Shown here piece by piece: positions 26,811 through 38,239 of a stretch of DNA of 64,000 bases. Where the stretch lies: positions 62,001 through 126,000 of the forward strand of contig NZ_AP012273.1 of the NCBI RefSeq assembly GCF_000828615.1, written 5' to 3'. Position 1 is the first letter of the stretch, and each line of letters begins with the position of its first letter. The notes below the pieces were generated by a model. It did no database searches, was not told where the DNA came from, and was given only the letters and a program-made list of their open reading frames with translations. A program made the translations under genes and the position numbers. Origin of the DNA: Thiolapillus brandeum (GTDB taxonomy: Bacteria > Pseudomonadota > Gammaproteobacteria > Chromatiales > Chromatiaceae).

Positions 26811-27685
26811 GCATGCACTCCCTGTAATCGTACCCAGCCATCGAGTGCAGCAGGGGGCTGTAGATGAATGGCAGGTTCGTAGGCGCGGGCGACGTCTTGC
26901 GCCTGATGTTGAAGAATTCCCGAGAGCACCAGCTCACCGCCGGTGCGCACCAGAGAGCAGATCAATGGGGAGAGATCCACGAGCACGTTGGCCAGGATGT
27001 TGGCCAACACCACGTCGGCCTCCCGGGGCTGAAACTCGTCGGCGGCCAGGGTGGTCAGGCGTTCGCTGACCTGGTTGCGTTCCGCATTGCTGCGGGTGGC
27101 GATGAGGGCCTGGGGGTCATGGTCGATGGCAATGGCCTGGCGAGCGCCGCGTTTCAGGGCGGCGATGGCCAGAATGCCGGAACCGCAACCGAAATCCATA
27201 ACGGTTTTACCCTCCAGGTCGGCAGCATCGATCCACTCCAGGCACAAGGCGGTAGTGGGATGGGTGCCTGTGCCGAAGGCGAGGCCGGGATCCAGGTGGA
27301 TGATGGTGGCATCGGGCTGTTCCACCTGACGGCCCGTGGGGCAGATCCACAGGTTGTCGCCAAAACGCAGGGGTTGGAAATGCTCCAGCCAGGTTCTTTC
27401 CCAGGCCTGGTCTTCGAGGATCTCCAGGGTCAGGTTACGGCTGTTTTCCCGGTTCAGGACTTCATCGATGCGTGTGCGCAGATGGTCGGCATCCGTGGTG
27501 CCGTCGAACAATCCGGTCACCCGGGTCTCCCGCCACAGAGGCATCGCGCCGGGGGGCGGTTCGAGCATGGGCTCATCCCGGGCATCTTCCAGGGTAATGG
27601 ACAGAGCGCCGAGTTGTTCGAACAGCAGTTCGACCAGGGGCGCCTGAGATTTTTCCACTTCGAGATGGGCTTGCAGCCAGGGCAT
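26807..27685 (-). CDS. prmA: Ribosomal protein L11 methyltransferase
   Basis: 292 residues. HLDPGLAFGTGTHPTTALCL and VMDFGCGSGILAIAALKRGA are the SAM-binding signatures of PrmA, and the C-terminal VVLANILANVL carries the NPPF-like catalytic region. The ATG at 27685 (MPWLQAHLEV) is chosen over the upstream frame. Here prmA heads the unit; the accB-accC pair that usually precedes it is absent. Confidence 0.95.
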   Translation of the reverse strand: MPWLQAHLEVEKSQAPLVELLFEQLGALSITLEDARDEPMLEPPPGAMPLWRETRVTGLFDGTTDADHLRTRIDEVLNRENSRNLTLEILEDQAWERTWLEHFQPLRFGDNLWICPTGRQVEQPDATIIHLDPGLAFGTGTHPTTALCLEWIDAADLEGKTVMDFGCGSGILAIAALKRGARQAIAIDHDPQALIATRSNAERNQVSERLTTLAADEFQPREADVVLANILANVLVDLSPLICSLVRTGGELVLSGILQHQAQDVARAYEPAIHLQPPAALDGWVRLQGVHA

Positions 27686-27758
27686 GTTCCTTACCTGAAT
27701 TTGAAGGCCGATGCTGGAGTTTCCGGACCAGCGACAATGCGGCATTTTACCTGCAAAA

Positions 27759-27783
27759 CCAGGCGGGTTGTTGTGAAACCTGG
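27759..27783 (-). terminator. Weak hairpin after the thioredoxin-like gene
   Basis: On the minus strand CCAGG and CCTGG arms (27779-27783 and 27759-27763) enclose a 15-nt loop and are followed by TTTTGC. The short stem makes this a tentative call. Confidence 0.3.
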
Positions 27784-27789
27784 CGGAAT

Positions 27790-28152
27790 CTACTCATCCG
27801 GGAGGTGCTGTTCCAGCCAGTCACGAATCCAGTGGCTGGGGTGGCTGCCGGCGAAACGAGCGGCTTCCCGGGCATTTACGAACAACATCAGAGTGGGAAA
27901 TCCGCGCAGTTTGTAATGGCCGGCGAGCTTCATGTTCTCTCCTTCGTCCACTTCCACTTTCACCAGCTTCACCCGGTCGGCCATTTCATCCATGGCCCGC
28001 TGCAAATGCGGCACGATGGCATGGCAGGGGGAGCACCAGTCCGCCCAGAAATCCACCAGCACGGGCTTGTCGTTCGAGGCCTCGATGACGACCTGCTGGA
28101 AATTGTGCAGATCAGCCGTGGGGGTGGGATTCTTCCTGGCGAGTTTGTTCAT
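27790..28152 (-). CDS. Thioredoxin-family protein
   Basis: 120 residues. The active site is WCSPC (Cys40-Cys43) rather than the WCGPC of thioredoxin 1. The usual cis-Pro is in FPTLMLF. Probably a cytoplasmic thiol reductant or a specialised thioredoxin such as a YbbN-less short form. The start is ATG 28152 (MNKLARK); the frame runs on to a TTG at 28215, which is less likely. It is divergent from hemC. Confidence 0.88.
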   Translation of the reverse strand: MNKLARKNPTPTADLHNFQQVVIEASNDKPVLVDFWADWCSPCHAIVPHLQRAMDEMADRVKLVKVEVDEGENMKLAGHYKLRGFPTLMLFVNAREAARFAGSHPSHWIRDWLEQHLPDE

Positions 28153-28324
28153 GTTTTTGAGTCGGTGAATGTGCAAAGTCGGGGTTTTTATATCATGTTC
28201 AGGGGATGGCGCCAAAACCTGCCGGGTCGGAGCCTGTGGGTTTTTCCATCATTCCTGTATGGAGCGGGGCTTTTTTGGCATACTGTGCGCCTGTTTATCC
28301 CATTTGATTTTACATGGCCATTTC

Positions 28325-29257
28325 ATGAGCGCAGACCTGATTCGTATCGCTACCCGTAAATCCCCCCTGGCCATGTGGCAGGCAGAGCATGTGGCCACGG
28401 CCCTGAAGGCGGCCCATCCCGGCATCCGGGTGGAACTCCTGGGCATGAGCACCCAGGGCGACAAGATCCTGGATACGCCCCTGGCCAAGATTGGCGGCAA
28501 GGGCCTGTTCGTCAAGGAGCTGGAGCAGGGCATGCTCGAAGGCAGTGCCGATATCGCCGTGCATTCCATGAAAGATGTGCCCGTGGAACTGCCCGAAGGC
28601 CTGCATCTGCCGGTGATCATGGAGCGCGAAGATCCCAGGGATGCTTTTGTCTCCAACAACTATGCCCGTCTGGATGAGTTGCCCCAGGGCGCCAAAGTGG
28701 GCACTTCCAGCCTGCGTCGCCAGTGCCAGATCATGGCACGGCGCCCGGATCTGGAACTGCTGCCCCTGCGCGGTAATGTGAACACCCGCCTGCGTAAACT
28801 CGATGACGGGGAGTACGACGCCATCATTCTTGCCGCTGCGGGGTTGATCCGTCTGGAGTTTGGTGACCGTATCCGCGCCTTCATCGAGCCTGAGCAGAGT
28901 CTTCCTGCCATTGGCCAGGGGGCCGTGGGCATCGAGTGCCGGGCGGATGATCCGCAGGTGAATGCACTCATCGCCCCTCTGCACCATGCTGATACCGCCA
29001 GCCGTGTTCAGGCCGAGCGGGCCATGAACAATCGTCTGGAGGGCGGCTGTCAGGTACCCATAGCCGGCCATGCGGTTCTCGAAGGGGATCAGCTGTGGCT
29101 GCGGGGACTGGTGGGCAGCGTGGATGGCAGGACCATCATAAGGGACGAGATTCGTGGGCCGCGCGATGAAGCCGGTACTCTGGGTGTGAGTCTGGCGGAG
29201 CGGCTGCTGGATGCCGGCGCCGGGGAGATATTGCGGGAGCTCTACCACGCCACATGA
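28325..29257 (+). CDS. hemC: Porphobilinogen deaminase (hydroxymethylbilane synthase)
   Basis: 310 residues. [54 protein letters not shown] and [14 protein letters not shown] (Cys carrying the dipyrromethane cofactor) are all present. Start ATG 28325; the frame upstream is non-homologous. First gene of the haem operon; hemD follows with an ATGA overlap. Confidence 0.96.
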   Translation: MSADLIRIATRKSPLAMWQAEHVATALKAAHPGIRVELLGMSTQGDKILDTPLAKIGGKGLFVKELEQGMLEGSADIAVHSMKDVPVELPEGLHLPVIMEREDPRDAFVSNNYARLDELPQGAKVGTSSLRRQCQIMARRPDLELLPLRGNVNTRLRKLDDGEYDAIILAAAGLIRLEFGDRIRAFIEPEQSLPAIGQGAVGIECRADDPQVNALIAPLHHADTASRVQAERAMNNRLEGGCQVPIAGHAVLEGDQLWLRGLVGSVDGRTIIRDEIRGPRDEAGTLGVSLAERLLDAGAGEILRELYHAT

Positions 29258-30018
29258 GCTGTGATCTCGCAGGCATGAGCGTACTGGTGACCCGGCCCAA
29301 GGATCAGTCGGAAACCCTGTGCAGTCTTATCGAAGAAGCCCATGGCCGGCCCGTGCGTTTTCCCGCCATGGAAATCCATGGGCTGGAGGATGCAGCCACG
29401 CAGCAGATTCTTGCCCGGGCTCCCCAGGCAGACCTGCTGATCTTCATCAGCGTCAATGCCGTGATCCACGCCTTTCCTCTGCTGCCCGAAGCCCTGCCTC
29501 TGGAGCTTCCCATTGCCGCCATCGGGGAGGCTACTGCCAGGGCTTTGGCGGACTATGGCCTGCCCGCCTCCCTGATGCCCCGGGGCCGCTACGATAGCGA
29601 GGGCCTGCTGGCCCTGCCGGAACTTCAGGACATGTCCGGGCGCGAGGTGATCATCCTGCGCGGTCGGGGGGGGCGGGAAAAGCTGCGTACCGAGCTGGAG
29701 GCCCGGGGGGCGCGGGTCCGCTATGCGGAGGTCTATGAGCGCCAGCTGCCCGGACAAAACGCCGCCAATCTGGTCAGGGGCTGGGAGCGGCTGGTGGACG
29801 TGGTCACCGTCACCAGTTCCCAGGTACTGGACAATTTGTTGCAGATGCTCGGAGAAGCCGGCGCCCAGCGGTTGCACTGTACGCCTTTGGTGGTTCTCAG
29901 TGAGCGTACCGCTGAACATGCCCATGAACGGGGCTGCCGGAACATCTGGGTAACGGAACAGGCCGGGGATCGTGGTATTCTCCGGACATTGTGTGAAATC
30001 CGGGAACACCATTCATGA
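29254..30018 (+). CDS. hemD: Uroporphyrinogen-III synthase
   Basis: 254 residues of the fast-evolving HemD fold. [19 protein letters not shown] at the start, [23 protein letters not shown] and the later [13 protein letters not shown] support the call. Two possible starts (29254, 29275). It is coupled to hemC upstream and to the symporter gene downstream (ATGA). Confidence 0.92.
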   Translation: MSCDLAGMSVLVTRPKDQSETLCSLIEEAHGRPVRFPAMEIHGLEDAATQQILARAPQADLLIFISVNAVIHAFPLLPEALPLELPIAAIGEATARALADYGLPASLMPRGRYDSEGLLALPELQDMSGREVIILRGRGGREKLRTELEARGARVRYAEVYERQLPGQNAANLVRGWERLVDVVTVTSSQVLDNLLQMLGEAGAQRLHCTPLVVLSERTAEHAHERGCRNIWVTEQAGDRGILRTLCEIREHHS

Positions 30019-31253
30019 AGCCCTTTCTTCGCTATCTGGCCAGTGAACAGGCCACCAACCGGCTGGTGGTGGTAGGCATTGTGCTGGGGATTCTGTTCGG
30101 CATGTTCCTGCCGGAATGGGCCCTGGCGCAAAAGGCTCTGGGCAAGGCTTTCGTGGCCTTCCTGAAAATGCTGGTGGTGCCTCTGGTGTTCGCTTCCATC
30201 TATGTGGCCATATCCGGCCTGGGTGGGCTGGATCAGTTGCGCCGCATCGGCCTCAAGACCGTGGGCCTGTATGTGCTCACCACCGCCCTGGCGGTATTGC
30301 TGGCCATTGTTGCGATGAATGTCTTTCCCATCGGCGATGCGGTTTCCGCCGAAGGTCTGAGTTATGACCGGGCCAGGGATGTGGCGCCTTTCTCCCTGGG
30401 AGCCATGCTCCTGAGTTTCATCCCGACCAATGTGTTCAACGCCCTGGCCACGGGATCCATGATGCAGGTCATCGTGTTCGCCATTCTGTTTGGTATTGCC
30501 AGCCTGTACCTGGAGGAACAGCATCACAGCGTCATGCTGGACGTGTTCACCGGTATCAGTGAAGCCATGCTCAAGCTGGCCCGCTGGGTGATTCTGTTCA
30601 CTCCCCTGGGCGTGTTCAGCCTCATCAGCTATGTGGTGGCAGACCAGGGGGTGCAAACCATCATCGACCTGTGGAAGTACATTCTGCTGGTGCTGGGGGT
30701 ACTGCTGGTGCATGGCCTGGTGACACTGCCTGCGGTGATGGCTCTGTTCGCACGCATCAATCCCTACCGCTATCTCAACCGTATCAAGGAAGTGCCCCTG
30801 ATGGCCTTTTCCACGGCCTCCAGTGCCGCCACTCTGCCCGTGAGCATGCGCGTGGCCGTGGAAAAAGGCGGGGTGGCCCGGGATACGGCCAGTTTCGTGC
30901 TGCCCCTGGGGGCCACGGTTTCCATGGACGGCACCGCGGCCTATTTGACGGTGGCGGTGCTCTATATTGCCAACCTGGCAGGGGTGCCCATGAGCTTTGG
31001 CGACCAGTTGTTGCTGGGCTTTACCGTGGTGGCCCTGAGTGTGGGCGTGGCGGCCCTGCCATCGGCCTCCCTGGTGATGATGGTGGTGATTCTCAATCAG
31101 GCTGGCCTGCCCATCGAGTACATGGCCCTGATCGTGGTCGTGGACCGGCTTCTGGATATGGCGCGAACCTCGTTGAACGTCACTTCCGACATGGTGGTGG
31201 CCAAGACCGTGGATACCATCAACCGGCAGGAGCGGCATGAACGGCAGGACTGA
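30015..31253 (+). CDS. Dicarboxylate/amino-acid:cation symporter (DAACS family)
   Basis: 412 residues with about eight membrane helices and two re-entrant loops. The substrate and Na+ site motifs are visible: STASSAATLP (serine-rich HP1), GATVSMDGTAAY (NMDGT-like) and VDRLLDMARTSLNVTSD (TM8 with Asp/Arg/Thr/Asn). The substrate may be glutamate, aspartate or C4-dicarboxylates. Its place inside the hem operon, coupled to hemD (4-bp overlap) and overlapping hemX by 17 bp, is unusual. Confidence 0.92.
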   Translation: MKPFLRYLASEQATNRLVVVGIVLGILFGMFLPEWALAQKALGKAFVAFLKMLVVPLVFASIYVAISGLGGLDQLRRIGLKTVGLYVLTTALAVLLAIVAMNVFPIGDAVSAEGLSYDRARDVAPFSLGAMLLSFIPTNVFNALATGSMMQVIVFAILFGIASLYLEEQHHSVMLDVFTGISEAMLKLARWVILFTPLGVFSLISYVVADQGVQTIIDLWKYILLVLGVLLVHGLVTLPAVMALFARINPYRYLNRIKEVPLMAFSTASSAATLPVSMRVAVEKGGVARDTASFVLPLGATVSMDGTAAYLTVAVLYIANLAGVPMSFGDQLLLGFTVVALSVGVAALPSASLVMMVVILNQAGLPIEYMALIVVVDRLLDMARTSLNVTSDMVVAKTVDTINRQERHERQD

Positions 31254-32403
31254 ACAGCGGCCCACGGTAGTCATCGATATGGCGGCAGAAAAGGAACAGC
31301 AGGGAACCCCGGGGCCGGGCCGCGCCACCCTGGTTCTGGCCGTATTGGCGCTGCTGCTCACGGCCCTGGGGCTGGGTGGCGGCTACTACTGGTGGCAGCA
31401 GACCCGTGGGGATCTTGAACGCATGAACACCAGGATTCAGGCGGCTGCCCGGCTGCAACAGGAACTGCAGGCCAGTCTGGCGCGGGCGCAGGAACTCCTG
31501 ACGGCCCAGCAGCAGAAACTGGCCGCCATGAATCCGGGGCCATTGCTGGAGAAACGCCTGGGCGAAGCGCGAAAATCCCTGGAGCAGCAGCGCAAGCTCA
31601 TGAGTGCTGAACGCACCCGCATGGAAAAGCGGGAAGTGGCGCTGCGGGCCACCGTCGCCGATCTGCGCAAGCGCCTGGGAAATCCCGGCAAAGGCTGGAT
31701 GGTGGCCGAGGCGGAGTACCTGCTGGAAATTGCGCAACAGCGCCTGGCACTGATGCATGATGCCGACACGGCGCTGGCCGCATTGACGGAGGCCAGGCAA
31801 CGCCTGATGGACACCGGAGACGATCAGTGGGAGGCGTTACGCCAGGAGATCGATCGGCATATGTCCCTGCTCAAGAAGTATCGCGCCAATGATCGCCATG
31901 CCCTGCTGCACCAACTGGACGCCCTCAGACCGGAGCTGGCTCGCCTGCAGCCCCGGGTGTTGCCGGAGGAGGTGCCCGCAACGGCACCTTCCCGGCCCAC
32001 TTCTGCTGATGTGGCTGATCACAATCTGGAAAATCTGGGCAGGGATCTGTTGTCGGGACTCAGGGATACCGTGCGGGTGCGCCATTACGACAAGCCGGTG
32101 CGCAACCTGGTGCTCAGTGGCCAGGAGGAACTGTTGCGGCAGAACCTCTACCTGATCCTGGAGACGGCGCGCCTGGCCGTGGTACAGGAAGACACGCCTC
32201 TTTACCAGGACAGCCTTGGGCGCCTGGAACACTCGGTGCATCAGTATTTCCGCGCCGACACCGATCCGGCGCGGGCCTTGCCGGGCCGGATAGAAGCCCT
32301 GAAATCCCGGCCGGTCAATCCCCCTGTGCCGGATCTCACGCCTCTGCTGGAAGCGCTGCGCACGCGGCAGCAGCTTGCCACTGCTGACCGGGAGGCGCAG
32401 TGA
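31237..32403 (+). CDS. hemX: HemX-family protein of the haem operon
   Basis: 388 residues. A short cytoplasmic start, one membrane helix (TLVLAVLALLLTALGLGGGYY) and a long coiled-coil periplasmic region. WMVAEAEYLLEIAQQRLAL is the hallmark of HemX. The family is often labelled uroporphyrinogen-III C-methyltransferase, but the methyltransferase motifs are absent, so a structural or regulatory role is more credible. AGGAG lies just before the ATG at 31237. It is coupled to hemY. Confidence 0.88.
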   Translation: MNGRTEQRPTVVIDMAAEKEQQGTPGPGRATLVLAVLALLLTALGLGGGYYWWQQTRGDLERMNTRIQAAARLQQELQASLARAQELLTAQQQKLAAMNPGPLLEKRLGEARKSLEQQRKLMSAERTRMEKREVALRATVADLRKRLGNPGKGWMVAEAEYLLEIAQQRLALMHDADTALAALTEARQRLMDTGDDQWEALRQEIDRHMSLLKKYRANDRHALLHQLDALRPELARLQPRVLPEEVPATAPSRPTSADVADHNLENLGRDLLSGLRDTVRVRHYDKPVRNLVLSGQEELLRQNLYLILETARLAVVQEDTPLYQDSLGRLEHSVHQYFRADTDPARALPGRIEALKSRPVNPPVPDLTPLLEALRTRQQLATADREAQ

Positions 32404-33686
32404 AACTGCTGCTCCAGGCCTGCCTGTTCCTGGTGCTGGGGGGGATGGCGGCCTGGGTGGTGCATCGTGATCCCGGGTATGCTTTTCTGGCCTGGGGAAA
32501 CTGGTCTTTGGAAACCAGCCTGGCCATGCTGAGCATACTTGGCGCGGCGGCCCTGGGCCTGCTCTACTACCTGCTGCGTTTTCTTCTGGGAGTGTTCCAT
32601 GTGCCCGGGAGCGTGGCTGTTTGGCGCCAGGAGCGCCGCCAGCGCCGGGCCCGCCGGCACCTTACCCAGGGACTGCTGGAATTTGCCGAGGGACATTTCG
32701 ACAAGGCAGAGAAACTTCTGGTGGACGATGCCGAGCTGTCCGATACGCCCTTGCTGAACTATCTTGCTGCGGCCCGTGCTGCCCAGCGCCAGGGTGCTTA
32801 TGAGCGGCGGGATGCCTATCTTCGCCTGGCGCACCGCCACATGCCCACCGCAGATGTGGCCGTGGGGCTGACCCAGGCGGAGCTGCAACTGGCTCACCAG
32901 CAATTCGAGCAGGCCCTGGCGACCCTCAAACATCTGCGCGAGGCGGCCCCCCGTCATTCCCATGTGTTGCGCCTGCTGGCCAGCCTGTATGAACAATTGG
33001 GTGATTGGGAACAGCTGCGCCGGTTGCTGCCGGATCTGCGCAAGGCAAAAACCTCCAGTCCCGAGGCGCTGTCCGCCCTGGAAACCCGTACCTGGCGCTC
33101 TCTGCTGCAGGGGGCGGCAGACGCCCTGGAACCCAGCCGCCTGGATACCGTCTGGCAACAGATGCCCCGCTCATTGCACCAGGAGGCTTCCATGGTGGTG
33201 GCTTATGCCAGCCTGCTGCACCAGCGTCAGCGCGACGAGGAAGCCCAGGCTTTGCTCCAGTCTCTATTGAAGAAACACTGGAATGAAGATGCCGTGGCCC
33301 TGTATGGGGTGCTGGAAATACCGGATGCCGCTGCCGCCCTGACCCGGGCGGAGGCCTGGCTGACGGGTCATGAACTCGATCCCGTGCTGCTGTTGACTCT
33401 GGGCCGCCTGAGTCTGCGCGACCGCCTTTGGGGCAAGGCGCGCAGTTACCTGGAAGCGGCCATTGCCAATGGTGCTGGTCTGGATGCCCGGCGGGAACTG
33501 GGCCGATTGCTCGATGCCCTGGGGTATGAGCAGGAAGCGGCAGAGGTTTACCGCCAGGCGGTGCTGGAGCAGCCCGGAGCACGGCCAGTGGCCCTGCCTG
33601 ACTATATCCCCCGGGGAAATCTGGGGGATGCGCGCCACCAGGAGGCAGTGCTGCCGGATCTCCAGGAACCCGTAGCGGAGGGCTGA
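32400..33686 (+). CDS. hemY: HemY-family TPR protein
   Basis: 428 residues. Two N-terminal membrane helices (LLLQACLFLVLGGMAAW; AALGLLYYLLRFLLGVF), then TPR-like repeats (RRARRHLTQGLLEFAEGHF split at the family's hallmark, YAATARAA-like LAAARAAQRQGAYERR). This is the inner-membrane HemY of the hemCDXY operon, not the protoporphyrinogen oxidase of the same name. It converges on gor with a 10-bp gap. Confidence 0.9.
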   Translation: MKLLLQACLFLVLGGMAAWVVHRDPGYAFLAWGNWSLETSLAMLSILGAAALGLLYYLLRFLLGVFHVPGSVAVWRQERRQRRARRHLTQGLLEFAEGHFDKAEKLLVDDAELSDTPLLNYLAAARAAQRQGAYERRDAYLRLAHRHMPTADVAVGLTQAELQLAHQQFEQALATLKHLREAAPRHSHVLRLLASLYEQLGDWEQLRRLLPDLRKAKTSSPEALSALETRTWRSLLQGAADALEPSRLDTVWQQMPRSLHQEASMVVAYASLLHQRQRDEEAQALLQSLLKKHWNEDAVALYGVLEIPDAAAALTRAEAWLTGHELDPVLLLTLGRLSLRDRLWGKARSYLEAAIANGAGLDARRELGRLLDALGYEQEAAEVYRQAVLEQPGARPVALPDYIPRGNLGDARHQEAVLPDLQEPVAEG

Positions 33687-33696
33687 ACGGGCAGGC

Positions 33697-35103
33697 TCAA
33701 CCCGCTTCGCGCCAATCGATACCACTGTCCCTGTTGGCCAAGGGCTCGGGTTCCGCTGTCTTCATGGTCACCAGCTCCTCGGAACTGACGGGATGAATGG
33801 CCATGGTATTGTCGAAATCCGCCTTGGTGGCGCCCATGGTCACTGCCACGGCAAAACCCTGCAGCATCTCGTCCACATTGTCTCCCACCAGGTGGATGCC
33901 CACCACTTTCTCATCTTCACCCGCGCAGACCAGTTTCATGGCGGTGGTCATGCCATGCCCGGACAAGGCGTGGCGCATGGGCGTGAACTTGGTCTGATAG
34001 ATGCTTGTCTTTCCATGCCGTTCCCGGGCCTCGGCTTCTGTCAGGCCCATGGTGGCTACGGGCGGATGGGCAAACACCACGCTGGGGATGTTGTCATAGT
34101 CCACCCTGGCCGTGGGCTGATCGCCGAACAGGCGCTGGGCCAGTTTGCGCCCGGCGGCGATGGCCACTGGCGTGAGAGGACTGCGGCCGGTTATGTCGCC
34201 AATGGCATGGATGCCGGGAACATTGGTGTCCTGGTACTCGTCTGTGGGCACTATTCCGTTGGGAAGAAAATGTACGCCAGCCGCTTCCAGGTTCAGGTAG
34301 CGGGTATTGGGCGCCCGGCCCACGGCCCAGACGACCATGTCGTAACCTTCCAGGCATTGGCCTGAAACGCTTTGGACATTGATGCCGGTGCTGGTTTCCG
34401 CCAGGGCGGCGACCTGGAAGTTCATGTGCAGATCGATGCCCTGGCGGATCATTTCCTGCATCAGCACCTGACTTACCAGGGGATCGAAACGTTCCAACAC
34501 CCGCTCTTCCAGGGCGATGAGCGATACGCTTGTTCCCAGGGCCTGCAACACTCCGGCCAGTTCCACGCCGATATATCCCCCGCCAATGATGGCAACCTTG
34601 CCGGGCTGATGGTCGAGATTGAAAAAGCCATCGGAGGTTATGCCCAGATCCGCGCCGGGTACAGGGGGCACCACGGGATGCCCCCCGGTGGCCAGAACAA
34701 TGTGTTTGGCCTGATAATCGATACCGTTGACCTCCACGCTGTTGCTGCCTGTGAGACGGGCATGGCCCTGAATGTAGTCGATGCCCAGGTCATCCACGTA
34801 AGTCGACCAGTAGCCGGTGATGTCGCTGATGTAATCGCCTCTGCCGCGGGTGAGCCTGTTCCAGTCGGTGGGGCCTCGCTGTGCGGGAATGCCAAAGTCG
34901 CCGGCATCATCCACGGCCTGGGCCAGATTGGCGGCGTACCACATGACTTTCTTGGGTACACAGCCGTTGTTCACGCAAGTGCCACCGATGCGGCCGGTTT
35001 CGATCAGAGCCACGCGTTTGCCCAGCCGGGCGGCGGTTTCCGCAGCGGCCAGGCCACCACTGCCCGCGCCGATGGCGATGAGATCATAGGTTTTTGGGTT
35101 CAT
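33697..35103 (-). CDS. gor: Glutathione-disulfide reductase
   Basis: 468 residues. FAD-binding [17 protein letters not shown], the redox-active Cys43-Val-Asn-Asn-Gly-Cys48 in [13 protein letters not shown], an NAD(P)-binding [13 protein letters not shown] and the C-terminal catalytic [10 protein letters not shown]. The [13 protein letters not shown] signature separates it from mercuric reductase and lipoamide dehydrogenase. It lies 61 bp after the peroxiredoxin-glutaredoxin gene, forming a glutathione-dependent peroxide-removal pair. Start ATG 35103. Confidence 0.94.
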   Translation of the reverse strand: MNPKTYDLIAIGAGSGGLAAAETAARLGKRVALIETGRIGGTCVNNGCVPKKVMWYAANLAQAVDDAGDFGIPAQRGPTDWNRLTRGRGDYISDITGYWSTYVDDLGIDYIQGHARLTGSNSVEVNGIDYQAKHIVLATGGHPVVPPVPGADLGITSDGFFNLDHQPGKVAIIGGGYIGVELAGVLQALGTSVSLIALEERVLERFDPLVSQVLMQEMIRQGIDLHMNFQVAALAETSTGINVQSVSGQCLEGYDMVVWAVGRAPNTRYLNLEAAGVHFLPNGIVPTDEYQDTNVPGIHAIGDITGRSPLTPVAIAAGRKLAQRLFGDQPTARVDYDNIPSVVFAHPPVATMGLTEAEARERHGKTSIYQTKFTPMRHALSGHGMTTAMKLVCAGEDEKVVGIHLVGDNVDEMLQGFAVAVTMGATKADFDNTMAIHPVSSEELVTMKTAEPEPLANRDSGIDWREAG

Positions 35104-35164
35104 GCGGTTTCTCCGTTTTGGGAGGCGCCGGGGCCTCCCTGTTGACTGATGAAATGGCAGGGGT

Positions 35165-35911
35165 TCAGGCGACTTCGCGCCGGGGAGCCTTGATCCATTC
35201 CTCCAGGGCTTCGGAGCCGCCAATGTGCCGGCCTTCGACGAACACCTGGGGGACGGTTTCGCTACCGGTGATGGCGCGCAGGGAGCGCAGACCGGCATCG
35301 CGGCCAAGGACGACTTCCTCGTAATCCATACCCTGGCTGTCCAGCATGTCCCTGGCTTTGGCGCAGAAGGGGCAGCCGGGCTTGGTAATGATGCTCACGG
35401 CCTTGGGCTTTACGGCCTTCGGGTTGATGTAGTCCAGCATGGTGTCGGCATCGGACACCTCGAAGGGGTCGCCGGGAACATCGGGCTCGATGAACATCTT
35501 TTCGATGATCCCGTCTTTCACCAGCATGGAATAGCGCCAGCTGCGCATGCCGAATCCCAGATCGGTTTTGTCCACCAGCATGCCCATGCCGGCAGTGAAT
35601 TCCCCATTGCCATCAGGAATCAGGGTGACGTTTTCCGCTTCCTGATCTTTTTTCCAGGCGTCCATGACAAAAGCGTCGTTGACCGAAATGCAGACGATCT
35701 CGTCCACGCCGTTGTCACGAAAGGTGCTTGCCAGTTCGTTGTAGCGGGGCAGGTGAGTGGAGGAGCAGGTCGGCGTGAATGCACCGGGCAGGGAGAACAC
35801 CACCACGGTTTTTCCACGGAAGATGTCTTTGCTGTGCACGTCCACGAATTCATTGTTCCGGCGGGTCTTGAATACCACCTGAGGTATGCTGGTGCCTGTT
35901 TGATCTGTCAT
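35165..35911 (-). CDS. Peroxiredoxin-glutaredoxin fusion (hybrid Prx5/Grx)
   Basis: 248 residues. An N-terminal Prx5-type peroxiredoxin (about 5-165) with peroxidatic Cys49 in [14 protein letters not shown] is joined by a short linker to a C-terminal glutaredoxin (about 170-245) with the Cys180-Pro-Phe-Cys183 active site and [14 protein letters not shown]. Such fusions reduce peroxides directly with glutathione, and gor immediately downstream regenerates the thiol. Confidence 0.94.
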   Translation of the reverse strand: MTDQTGTSIPQVVFKTRRNNEFVDVHSKDIFRGKTVVVFSLPGAFTPTCSSTHLPRYNELASTFRDNGVDEIVCISVNDAFVMDAWKKDQEAENVTLIPDGNGEFTAGMGMLVDKTDLGFGMRSWRYSMLVKDGIIEKMFIEPDVPGDPFEVSDADTMLDYINPKAVKPKAVSIITKPGCPFCAKARDMLDSQGMDYEEVVLGRDAGLRSLRAITGSETVPQVFVEGRHIGGSEALEEWIKAPRREVA

Positions 35912-36126
35912 GTGATGCTCCGTTTAGTCGTTGTCTATGTAATGTGCGTTTATTATTGTTAAAGGCAAATGATTGGTAAAATTGATATTGCTAATAAAGA
36001 TAATAGTTATTGGCTAAGGCGGTTTCGATTCACCAGGCGGGGTGGATGGCCGGGTCTCAGGATCCTGTGTTTTTCCGGAAAATTGGCGGGGTTGCGGAAA
36101 TCAGCCTGTCACCCCAGCATCGGGGC
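35912..36126. promoter_or_regulatory. AT-rich divergent region between prx-grx and selO
   Basis: 215 bp between two divergent starts. The part from 35930 to 36015 is strikingly AT-rich (for example GATATTGCTAATAAAGATAA), unlike its surroundings. It must hold both promoters. Repeated ATAG/CTAA-like tetranucleotides are suggestive of a redox-regulator (OxyR-type) site, but no spacing fits the OxyR consensus cleanly. Confidence 0.35.
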
Positions 36127-37605
<1,479 letters not shown>

Positions 37606-38050
37606 GCCTCCTCTGTCCTGAGATTTTCATGAGTAACCATGCAGTTTCTGGTAAAAATGTTTTCCTAAGTAAAACAGCAAGATAGTGATGATGATGCCTG
37701 CCAGAATATGATCTTATTCATGTTTATAAGGTCCTGGAGGGGCAGCCTCGTGCAGGCTTTGGAAACTTTTACCGTATGTCCGGGTCTTATTGACAGACGT
37801 TAGGATAACGTTGGGTCACCCCCCTCCCTTGGTGGCCCGCCGGGCCAACCGGCATCCCAAACCCCGAAGCTTGCCCCCCCTCTGGCTTCGGGGTTTTCTT
37901 TTAACCCCATTAAGCCCCACTTTGCACGTACAATGATAGAGAAATTCCCCTAATACGGGAAATTCCACCTTATATTGCTCGTTTGCTGCTGATGTTTCGC
38001 TTGCCCGAAGAGGAAGGCTTTTTGCGATCAGTCTTTGTCGGCAAAGAATT
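37606..38050. other. Intergenic region at the left edge of the accessory island
   Basis: 445 bp without a supportable gene. It contains a GCCT-cgtgc-AGGC mini-hairpin near 37750, a GGCCC-GCC-GGGCC hairpin (37835-37847), the terminator at 37861, and from about 37900 to 38050 sequence that probably derives from the eroded hsdM but is out of frame. The reading frame on the minus strand across 37816-38172 is composition-driven and not convincing. Confidence 0.6.
37861..37903 (+). terminator. Rho-independent terminator
   Basis: AACCCCGAAGC (37861-37871) pairs perfectly with GCTTCGGGGTT (37886-37896), loop of 14 nt, followed by TTCTTTT. It would stop plus-strand transcripts from selO about 255 bp downstream of its stop. 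Confidence 0.7.
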
Positions 38051-38239
38051 TCACCATGCTGTACAGCAGGTTCTGCCGAGCAAGCAGTCCATGCGGCGAA
38101 GTACGGTAAAAGGAAGAATGACCTTGCCGTAATCAGCCGGAGTGATTTTGCCCCGCATGCGTTCTGCGGCACCCCAGATCAGATTAGCATTGTCTTGAAC
38201 GCGGGTTGCCTTATCCTGGCTGATGAAGGTTTGGGTCAC
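38051..38239 (-). pseudogene. Truncated type I restriction methyltransferase (hsdM N-terminal remnant)
   Basis: 62 codons from a GTG at 38239. Residues about 17-49 (DNANLIWGAAERMRGKITP then ADYGKVILPFTVLRRMDCLL) are the N-terminal region of HsdM, whose full proteins run about 500 residues. The frame ends soon after, and no SAM-binding (DPAAGSGGLL-type) or NPPF motif exists downstream, nor hsdS or hsdR. The GTGA overlap with the recombinase gene shows the original coupled arrangement. This is the scar of a lost type I restriction system. Confidence 0.75.

Noticed and set aside
29733-31361. 542-residue His/Gln-rich minus-strand frame
   Set aside because: Shadow of hemD and the symporter; His/Gln-rich composition comes from reading leucine and valine codons in reverse.
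37831-37900. GC-rich hairpins considered as a tRNA or integron attC site
   Set aside because: No cloverleaf, anticodon arm or CCA region; R and L boxes with attC spacing are not found. Better explained as hairpins plus a terminator.
37816-38172. 118-residue minus-strand frame overlapping the hsdM remnant
   Set aside because: Overlaps the recognisable HsdM stub in another frame and runs through the terminator hairpin; no ribosome-binding site or motif.
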